From Methanosarcinaceae archaeon (lineage in GTDB: Archaea > Halobacteriota > Methanosarcinia > Methanosarcinales > Methanosarcinaceae), in NCBI GenBank assembly GCA_017613335.1, contig JAGAEB010000065.1:1-5995 (forward strand): 5,995 nt of DNA, read 5' to 3'. Positions 1 through 5,800 of the stretch are shown here, piece by piece. Position numbers and translations under genes: made by a program. Numbering within the stretch: position 1 is the stretch's first letter; each line of letters starts with the position of its first letter. Below the pieces are notes generated by a model. That model saw only the letters and a program-made list of their open reading frames with translations, made no database searches and was not told the origin of the DNA.

Positions 1-87
1 ACTGATTTTTCGTTTTTACTGATTTTTCGTTTTTACTGATTTTTCGTTTTTACTGATTTTTCGTTTTTTCATTGATGCTTTATTTTT
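1..87. repeat. 17-bp T-rich tandem repeat, four perfect copies plus one degenerate
   Basis: Four identical, contiguous copies of ACTGATTTTTCGTTTTT occupy 1-17, 18-34, 35-51 and 52-68. A fifth stretch at 71-87 matches the unit at 12 of 17 positions and overlaps the last bases of the UPF0201 stop codon. The array begins at base 1, so more copies may lie to the left. Each unit carries two T5 runs on the plus strand, giving eight T-runs in 68 bp. Archaeal transcription typically terminates at such T-runs on the non-template strand. The array could therefore terminate a rightward gene lying left of the window; this is inference. There are no spacers between units, so it is not CRISPR. Confidence 0.95.
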
Positions 88-625
88 AACATCGGTTCAG
101 ATCTTCAATGCTGAGTTCATAAACCGGCGTTCCTTCTTTCGTCGGCGGTGTCAGCCAGTCGATCACCCTTTCCAGGGATTCGGGGCTTTTTGCTTCAATC
201 TCGACCCGTATCGATCCGAGCGTTTCTTCATCGGCCGGAAAGTTGAGGCGGCGGGCATAAGCGACCTGTTTGTTCAGACTGATCACTGTCCTGCATTCGT
301 CATCGCTCATGCCTTTTCTCAGAGCGGTGTAAGCCGTATCGATGATCTCTTCCTGACGGATGCTGTGATGGATCGTCTTCAGAAGTTCGATCCCGCCCGT
401 CACGGACAGTTCTCCGGCAGTGTAAGCGCCGTCTTTAAACTCGGGCATACTGACGACGATCTCATCATTTCCGAGAGCGGATCTGAGTTCTTCTTCGTCC
501 AGTTCATTGCCCGGTTCCGCTCCTCTTCTGTAATTTCTGTCGATCATATAGCGGATCGCTTTCGCAACTTTTGAAAGGTCTTCCGTCGGTCTGATCGGCG
601 CTGAAACGCTGACTTTCAGTTCCAT
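86..625 (-). CDS. UPF0201 (DUF54) family archaeal protein
   Basis: A complete 179-residue protein of the archaeal UPF0201/DUF54 family. Recognisable family segments are the N-terminal beta strand and SAPIRPTEDLSKVAKAI (residues 8-24), IRQEEIIDTAYTALRKG (89-105), the signature SLNKQVAYARRLNF (116-129), and LGSIRVEIEA (136-145). Known structures of the family resemble RNA-binding ribosomal-protein folds, but RNA binding is doubted and no biochemical function is established. The protein lacks a signal peptide and membrane segments, so it is probably cytoplasmic. The ATG start is preceded by GGAG with 6 nt spacing. It lies 83 bp downstream of the UPF0200 gene on the same strand, which fits a shared transcript. 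The stop is TAA. An insertion-like acidic stretch (ELDEEELRSALGNDE, 41-55) lies in the variable part of the family. The family call is confident; the function is unknown. Confidence 0.85.
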   Translation of the reverse strand: MELKVSVSAPIRPTEDLSKVAKAIRYMIDRNYRRGAEPGNELDEEELRSALGNDEIVVSMPEFKDGAYTAGELSVTGGIELLKTIHHSIRQEEIIDTAYTALRKGMSDDECRTVISLNKQVAYARRLNFPADEETLGSIRVEIEAKSPESLERVIDWLTPPTKEGTPVYELSIEDLNRC

Positions 626-708
626 TGATTTCTCCCCCTGATCTGCAGATGGTGATCCTGTCTTCCGTCACGGCCTTTTCCTTCCTGTACGGCCGGCCGC
701 ATACGGTC
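626..708. other. 83-bp gap between UPF0200 and UPF0201
   Basis: A short same-strand spacer holding the UPF0201 ribosome site and an 8-bp palindrome GGCCGGCC at 691-698. No promoter or terminator is evident, consistent with co-transcription. Confidence 0.5.
632..635 (-). promoter_or_regulatory. Shine-Dalgarno site of the UPF0201 gene
   Basis: The minus strand reads GGGGGAGAAATCA directly before the ATG. GGAG lies 6 nt from the start, complementary to the CTCC near the 3' end of archaeal 16S rRNA. It supports the ATG at 625-623 as the start. Confidence 0.7.
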
Positions 709-1293
709 TCAGTTCCGTGACTTCTTCATCTGCTCTTCACGGATCATTTCCTCGAAAAGCTTTCTGATCCTGAAACGGTATTCTTCAAGAGTCCCTCTGT
801 TCTCGATCGTTCTGTCTGCGGCTTTGATCGCCTCTCCCATGCCCCAGCTGATCTCCAGCTCATCTCTCTTTCTTAAGCCTTCGATCGTGTTCATGTCATC
901 TCCTCTTTTACGGAGCATGATCCTGTCAAAGCGCTCCTCGATCGTTGAATCGATCGCAATGGAGACAAGCAGGAATTCATCTCCCAGAGCTTTTCTGAAA
1001 AAAGTCACTTCGGAAATGCCGCGGACACCGTCAATGACGAGAATGTCCGACGGATTCGCTTCCATGGCTTCCCGGATGAGCGGGATGCATCTTCTGGCAA
1101 CGGCATCCATTCCTTCCTCGTGCCGGAGACTGTCTGCGATCTTCCCGCCGTCTGCAGGATCTGCGCCCCTGAGGGCGACTTCTTTTCTGATGACGTCACC
1201 CATTGTGACGACAGGAATATGCATTTCTCTTGCAATGTTTGATGCTTCTGATTTTCCGGAAGCCGGCATGCCGACAAAAGCGATGATCTTCAA
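709..1293 (-). CDS. UPF0200 family P-loop nucleotide-binding protein (kinase-like)
   Basis: A 194-residue P-loop protein of the archaeal UPF0200 family, related in fold to adenylate and dephospho-CoA kinases. Visible motifs are Walker A GMPASGKS (residues 8-15), a Walker B-like strand ILVIDGVRG (84-92, Asp88), an arginine-rich lid-like segment RIMLRKRGDD (124-133), and the family block RDELEISWGMGEAIKAAD (143-160) followed by RTIENRGTLEEY. ATP binding is expected, but the phosphate acceptor is unknown. I chose the TTG start at 1293 because it puts the P-loop strand at the usual N-terminus (MKIIAFVG) and has GAGG 7 nt upstream. An in-frame ATG at 1320 would add nine residues (MLFILRGIK) and lacks a comparable ribosome site. 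The gene precedes UPF0201 by 83 bp; the families are commonly adjacent and sometimes fused. It is not established as the archaeal dephospho-CoA kinase, a role assigned to a different (DUF359) family. Confidence 0.85.
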   Translation of the reverse strand: MKIIAFVGMPASGKSEASNIAREMHIPVVTMGDVIRKEVALRGADPADGGKIADSLRHEEGMDAVARRCIPLIREAMEANPSDILVIDGVRGISEVTFFRKALGDEFLLVSIAIDSTIEERFDRIMLRKRGDDMNTIEGLRKRDELEISWGMGEAIKAADRTIENRGTLEEYRFRIRKLFEEMIREEQMKKSRN

Positions 1294-1300
1294 TTTTATT

Positions 1301-1304
1301 CCTC
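1301..1304 (-). promoter_or_regulatory. Shine-Dalgarno site supporting the TTG start of UPF0200
   Basis: The minus strand has GAGG followed by 7 nt (AATAAAA) and then TTG at 1293-1291. This spacing decides in favour of TTG over the ATG at 1320, whose upstream sequence (AGTGACAGG) has no well-placed match. Confidence 0.5.
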
Positions 1305-1350
1305 TCAATATGAAAAGCATCCTGTCACTGAGACAGAGCGCGTGATATTG

Positions 1351-1379
1351 ACAATCGCAATTAAGGTCATTGTGATTGT
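1351..1379. repeat. Inverted repeat, 11-bp stem and 7-nt loop
   Basis: ACAATCGCAAT (1351-1361) and ATTGTGATTGT (1369-1379) pair over 11 positions around the loop TAAGGTC. Ten are Watson-Crick. The eleventh (1357/1373) is a G-U wobble in a plus-strand RNA but an A-C mismatch in a minus-strand RNA. It lies 58 bp upstream of the UPF0200 start. It could be an operator, a leader hairpin, or part of a plus-strand RNA. No role is demonstrated. Confidence 0.7.
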
Positions 1380-1397
1380 GTGACTGCGATAATCATA

Positions 1398-1429
1398 ATA
1401 CGATCGTCACTGCTGATCGTATACGGTCA
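1398..1429. repeat. Overlapping inverted repeats (8-bp arms; 16-bp near-palindrome)
   Basis: ATACGATC (1398-1405) and GATCGTAT (1415-1422) are perfect inverted copies 9 nt apart. The right arm is also part of the near-palindrome TGATCGTATACGGTCA (1414-1429), symmetric except for one T/G pair. The arms could pair in alternative ways. A dimeric DNA-binding protein site upstream of UPF0200 is the simplest reading, but this is inference. Confidence 0.65.
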
Positions 1430-1590
1430 TCATGGCCGCGATCCGGCCGCAGATAATCATGTCGGTTACGAAAGGTTCTGATGATAATAAGTCTGTTGTT
1501 TTCCGGAACGGAATGATTTCCGGTATTTCCTGTCCGCAGCCGGGATTTCTTTCTGCCGTTTATTATTTAGGGCTGTTCCATCGGAAATAC

Positions 1591-1612
1591 GGGGGTACGT
1601 TTACATACCTCC
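1591..1612 (-). other. GC-rich hairpin downstream of the radical SAM gene
   Basis: About 29 nt after the radical SAM stop, the minus strand can form GGAGGTA / TACCCCC around an 8-nt loop (TGTAAACG). This gives six Watson-Crick pairs plus one A-C mismatch. Bulging the A would let the stem extend to 8 bp and include 1590/1614. There is no T-run after it, so it does not look like a classical intrinsic terminator. It may protect the transcript end or be accidental. Confidence 0.35.
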
Positions 1613-1641
1613 CGTTGCCCCGGACCGGATGTGTTCTCCTC

Positions 1642-2691
1642 TCAACGCCCGAAACTGTCTGTTTTTCCGCTGTCTGTCAGGCAGACAAGATCGCAGCCGC
1701 CGCATTTGGCGCAGAGCGTCTTTGCTCTGTCGGGTCTGAGTCCGTATTTCAGACAGATCCTTTCCTGGATCCCGAAAAGTTTCAGGAGACGTTCCGCAGA
1801 AGGTTTTTCCATGAAACACTCACCTCTGCGCAGAGGATTGACAGAGACCGGACGGATATCCGTCATGACGCCGATCTGCGCCAGTTCTTCCAGCCTTTCT
1901 TCAAAGGCTTCATCCGTTTCTCCGAGACCTGCGATCATGTTCGTATAAACATTTCCTTTTCCGAAATATGTCACAGCCTCTTTCAGCGAGGCCATGATCT
2001 CGTCATAGGAAAGCTCCGGACAGACTTTCCCGAAAATTTCTCTGTCGGGCGATTCCAGATTGTATTTCACTTCGGAAACGCCGGCTTTTTTGAGACGTTC
2101 CGATGAATCGGCCGTCGGATAGATCGACACACCGACCGGCACGCCGTATTTCAGAAGATCCGGCAGGACAGCGAGGACTTTTTCAAGCTCATCCTCCGGC
2201 GAAACAGCAACACCTGACGTGATCGATATAGCTTCAACAGGACCGTTTTCCCATGCTTCCTGAACGATCTCCAGGATCTCCTCCTTCGACTTGACTTTTC
2301 CCGCCAGTTTCGGGACGGAACAATATCTGCAGTTGAAGATGCATCTTTCGGAAATATTCAGGTAAGCCTGTCCCGGACAATGGGCCGGCGGTCTTTCAAG
2401 AACGCCCGTCGCGATCAGGTCTTTTCCGTAAAAGACGGCAACACTGACTGAACGCCGGTCTTTTCCGGGATCTTCTTCCGCCCCGCTCACCGGAAAGATA
2501 GACAACGGCGACGCCGGATCGATCGTCAGCCGGACTCTTCTGCCGCCGGATCTGAAAAAGACGGAACCTGCGGTTCCGGCCCCCGGTCCCGCCGTCGACT
2601 TCCGCTGCGGCGGAACGAGTGAAGGATCGATCGACACGGTCCCGACAGAAAGCAGAAACGCTTTGTTTTCAAGAGTTAAAGGAATATCCAA
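1642..2691 (-). CDS. Radical SAM enzyme, BioB-like, with C-terminal CxxCxxCxxxC
   Basis: A complete 349-residue radical SAM protein. The cluster-binding motif is C117-x3-C121-x2-C124 (ERCIFNCRYCS), which holds the [4Fe-4S] cluster that cleaves S-adenosylmethionine. Downstream elements match the BioB-like barrel: SITSG (156-160), VSIYP (188-192), KYNLESPDREIFGKVCP (209-225) and NMIAGLGETDEAF (251-263). An N-terminal extension of about 105 residues precedes the motif. A C-terminal knot C327-x2-C330-x2-C333-x3-C337 could hold a second iron-sulfur cluster. It resembles archaeal 'biotin synthase-related' proteins; the substrate is unknown. It is not a clear BioB, PylB or Mmp10. The TTG start at 2691 has a 7-nt ribosome site (AGGTGAT) 5 nt upstream and an in-frame TGA immediately before that spacing, so no earlier start is possible. 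It diverges from the protease and is followed by a 348-bp gap. The cytosol is the likely location. Confidence 0.85.
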   Translation of the reverse strand: MDIPLTLENKAFLLSVGTVSIDPSLVPPQRKSTAGPGAGTAGSVFFRSGGRRVRLTIDPASPLSIFPVSGAEEDPGKDRRSVSVAVFYGKDLIATGVLERPPAHCPGQAYLNISERCIFNCRYCSVPKLAGKVKSKEEILEIVQEAWENGPVEAISITSGVAVSPEDELEKVLAVLPDLLKYGVPVGVSIYPTADSSERLKKAGVSEVKYNLESPDREIFGKVCPELSYDEIMASLKEAVTYFGKGNVYTNMIAGLGETDEAFEERLEELAQIGVMTDIRPVSVNPLRRGECFMEKPSAERLLKLFGIQERICLKYGLRPDRAKTLCAKCGGCDLVCLTDSGKTDSFGR

Positions 2692-2696
2692 ATCGA

Positions 2697-2703
2697 ATCA
2701 CCT
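2697..2703 (-). promoter_or_regulatory. Strong Shine-Dalgarno site fixing the TTG start of the radical SAM gene
   Basis: The minus strand reads AGGTGAT, a perfect 7-nt complement of the ATCACCT in the 16S rRNA 3' tail, 5 nt before TTG (2691-2689). The in-frame TGA at 2700-2698 overlaps it, so TTG is the only start that keeps the N-terminus. Confidence 0.85.
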
Positions 2704-2721
2704 GACTGACCTCAATCTGAT

Positions 2722-2741
2722 AATTTATCATGTCATAAATT
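2722..2741 (-). promoter_or_regulatory. Candidate TATA region with inverted repeat for the radical SAM gene
   Basis: AATTTAT (2722-2728) and ATAAATT (2735-2741) are perfect 7-bp inverted copies 6 nt apart, in the AT-rich part of the divergent region. Read on the minus strand, the AATTTATG at 2741-2734 would put a transcript start near 2710. That leaves room for the ribosome site at 2703-2697, so one arm may be the TATA box. The inverted symmetry could also be an operator. Assignment is by position and composition only. Confidence 0.4.
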
Positions 2742-2810
2742 CTTTTCTGAAAGATCTGCAGACCTCTGCATCTGTTCACAGATTCTGCTGCATCCGGACA
2801 GACCCTGTCG

Positions 2811-2848
2811 GTATATGCACAATTATTTTTAGAATAATTGTCATATAC
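2811..2848. repeat. 16-bp inverted repeat with one bulged base before the protease
   Basis: The left arm GTATATGCACAATTATT (2811-2827) and right arm AATAATTGTCATATAC (2833-2848) pair over 16 positions around the loop TTTAG. All pairs are Watson-Crick; C2818 is unpaired. The inner nine pairs (2819-2827 with 2833-2841) are uninterrupted. The element ends 9 nt before the protease ATG. The left arm contains a TATA-like GTATATG on the plus strand, and the right arm provides the same on the minus strand. Depending on where transcription starts, it could be an operator over the promoter or a leader hairpin near the start codon. Confidence 0.85.
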
Positions 2849-2857
2849 TGTCCTATT

Positions 2858-5800
2858 ATGATACAACACTGTGATTCATTTCTGAAAAAGAATAATTCTT
2901 TCAGATATCTCTCCGTTTTGTTCTTACTTATTTTCATCTTAACTGCCTCATCTGCCGCTTCTGCTGATGAGATCATTATTTACGATGACGGATATCCTGA
3001 GCCGGAAAATTATCCTCAGGAATCACCTCTTTATGTGCCCGGAGAAATTTTTGTCAAATATGACCCGGAGCTGATCACTGCATCTGCTTTATCCGAGGAT
3101 GTGATCGCTTCTTTCCCCGAGCTGGTCCCGGGACTTCATCTCATCCGCCTCCCTGAAGGCGTTTCTGTCGAAGACGCTGTTGAATATTTTGAAAGTCAGC
3201 CCGGCGTTATTTATGCTGAACCCAATTATTACCTGGATTCATTCTCATCCGATTCTTCCGACAATGATATTTTTGATATGTCGACCGGCGGAGTCTTTGA
3301 CGGATCCGGTTCATATGACGCCGGGATTCCTGATCTCTCCGGCAACGGCGAAAACATTTATGTCCCTTACAGAACAATCGCCGATGACAGGCTTCACGCT
3401 CATTCCGCCTATCCGTCCGCGCCTCTCTTCAAATATCAGTGGGGACTCCAAAACACCGGGCAGTATCTCCCGGAACTCGGTTCTGTTACGACGGATAACA
3501 GCTCTTTTCCGCTGACATGGTTCAAAGGTATTCCTGCGGCTGATTCCCGTATTTCCGGTGCGTGGGATCTCACGACAGGCAATAAAAATATCGTTGTGGC
3601 TGTTATTGATTCAGGTGTTCTCATGACACACCCTGATCTTTCTCATGCGATATATCACAATCCGGGTGAAATTGACGGAAACGGTATCGATGATGACGGA
3701 AACGGCTATATTGACGATATCTGCGGTTGGGATTGTGTCGATGGTGATAACGACCCGACAGATGAAAACGGTCACGGGACTCATTGTGCCGGTATCATTG
3801 CGGGTTCCGGATATGGGATTCTCGGTACTGCGCCGAATGTAACAATTCTGCCTGTTCGTGCTTTTGATGCCGATGGATTCGGCGGAATTGATGATCAAAT
3901 AAATGCCATCATTTATGCCCAAAAAGCAGGCGCTCAGATCGCCAGCTGTTCTTTCGGAGGTTCTGTATTTTCACGGGCGAGATATGATGCGATCAAAAAT
4001 TCCCGCCTTCTTTTTGTCTGTGCTGCCGGAAATGATGGTCCGGAAACTGAACATTACCCGAGCGGCTATGATCTGGATAATATTATCAGCGTTGCGGCCG
4101 GCACTCAGAATGATAAATTAGCATACTTTTCAAACTGCAATCAGACAACAACAGATCTGTCCGCGCCCGGTGTTTACATTCTGTCCTCATACATCACGAA
4201 CGGATCTGCACCCCGGCCGGCATGGTCCTCCCTGTACGGTACATCAATGGCAACACCATTCGTTTCCGGAACCGCCGCCTTGATGCTTTCCGTCAATCCT
4301 TCTCTCAATGCATCACAGATCCGCACGATCCTGACGGAAAGTACGGATTTCATTCCTGCACAGGCAGGGAAAACCGTTTCCGGCGGTCGTCTGAATGCGT
4401 CGGCAGCAGTCAGAGCTTCTCAAAAAGCAAAATACGGAACTCTTCCGTTTTCCATCAAAAATTATTCTGCTTCTTCCATCCGTATCTTTTCTCCGGAAGA
4501 AACCGATATCCTGTATGTACAGGCTGAAGGAAGCCGCAACGGCCACACAGAATACATTTGGGAATATTACAACGGATCCGGATGGGAATTTGACAACAGA
4601 TCACACAGTAATGTTTTCAAAGCAGATTATTCTGATAACGGAAAAATATTCAGATGCACTGTCGTGGACATGGATGCGCTTACCTGGATAAAAACAGGCA
4701 ACATGACCGTCTGGACAGGAACCGTTGCTCCTGTTATTCTTTCTCAGCCGGCAGACATCTCTGCTTCAGCAGGGTCAAACATTTCTTTCAGGACAAATGC
4801 AACAGATCCTTCAGATTATTGGAGCTTAATATTCACCTGGCAAAAAAGAACAGGGGATAAATGGGTAAATGTGACAGCATCGCGGGGATATCCCGACTCT
4901 TCATCAGTTCAATACGGAATCTGTCAGCTGAAAAATATCACCCCTGCTGACGCAGGTGTTTACAGATGTGTCGTTTCAGACCTTGAAGGTACATCCGTTA
5001 CATACGAATGCACCCTTGAAGTAACCCGCCGCATCTCTTTCACATTACCCGACGGCACGATCATCGAAAGCGTCAACCTAACGAAACCTGATCAATATAT
5101 AACGGCTCCTGATATGATCTCCACAGAAGGGAAAGTTTTCCTTAGCTGGAAAGATAACTCCGGAAACACCTATGATGCCGGTGATCAGGTCACATCCGAC
5201 AGATCAAAAATCCTCACGGCAGATACAAAACCTGTCAACATCGAATTCCTTCCTGATCCGGCAGAAAATATCAGAATGATGGTCGATCATACGGCAGGCA
5301 TCAAAACACAGATTTCAGATACTGATGAAAATTACGACATCGATCAAAACGGAATCATCGACGGACGTGATGTGATCCTTCTCGAAAAATATGTCAGCAG
5401 CCTCAACAGATCTTCGTATATTTCAATAACGGACTGGACGCCTTCACTGACAGAAGGGGACAGATCATTATTTACGGCATGCGGCGGCTCATCATCCGGT
5501 TCGGAATCCGGGATCTTCTGGGGATCATCCGATATGTCTGTCGGAACGATCGATCAGACCGGACGGTTTACGGCAAAATCGCCGGGAACAACCGTGATCA
5601 CAGCTTCCTTAAAAGACGATCCGACAGTGAATATTTCAAGAACTGTCTCTGTATCCGGCTCAGATCTGAGATCCTCTCAGTCGGTACAGTACTATAACCC
5701 TCTTCCCGATATCTTTCTGGAAAATCAATCCTTCGTAAAGCATTGGAATTTTTCCCTCGGATTTTACAGAACATGCACATACTATCTCAAAAATAACGGG

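Larger units (their letters stand above)
1294..1641. other. 348-bp non-coding gap with clustered inverted repeats
   Basis: This gap separates the radical SAM stop from the UPF0200 start. Both are on the minus strand. I see no convincing gene. The longest minus-strand reading here that starts with ATG is 17 codons (from about 1458) without a ribosome site. The plus-strand open frame that crosses the gap continues antisense through the radical SAM gene and looks like a shadow. The gap contains a hairpin at 1591-1612, an 11-bp stem at 1351-1379, an 8-bp inverted repeat at 1398-1422 and an overlapping 16-bp near-palindrome at 1414-1429. The part nearest UPF0200 is AT-rich and may hold its promoter. 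No clear TATA/BRE pair stands out. Confidence 0.6.

Noticed and set aside
1..68. Possible CRISPR array
   Set aside because: The units are contiguous, only 17 bp, low in complexity and have no spacers.
691..698. GGCCGGCC palindrome in the UPF0200-UPF0201 spacer
   Set aside because: An isolated 8-bp palindrome with no partner copies or position relative to a promoter; not enough to call a site.
824..1345. Plus-strand open frame of 173 codons
   Set aside because: It lies antisense to UPF0200, whose P-loop and family motifs are clear. The product is Ser/Met-rich and has no recognisable domain.
1405..1458. Minus-strand 17-codon reading frame in the gap
   Set aside because: No ribosome site and no recognisable peptide. 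It overlaps the inverted repeats, which explain the sequence constraint better.
1432..2106. Plus-strand open frame of 224 codons
   Set aside because: Most of it is antisense to the well-supported radical SAM gene, its product resembles no known family, and no ribosome site was seen.
2815..2832. Five-codon upstream reading frame (MHNYF) before the protease
   Set aside because: It lies inside the dyad, has no ribosome site and is short enough to arise by chance.
2669..2976. Two overlapping minus-strand open frames of 66 codons
   Set aside because: They cross the divergent promoter region and the protease signal peptide and have no coding features.
3180..4860. Several short plus- and minus-strand open frames within the protease
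   Set aside because: All lie in other frames of the continuous protease reading frame, whose catalytic motifs are in the expected order.
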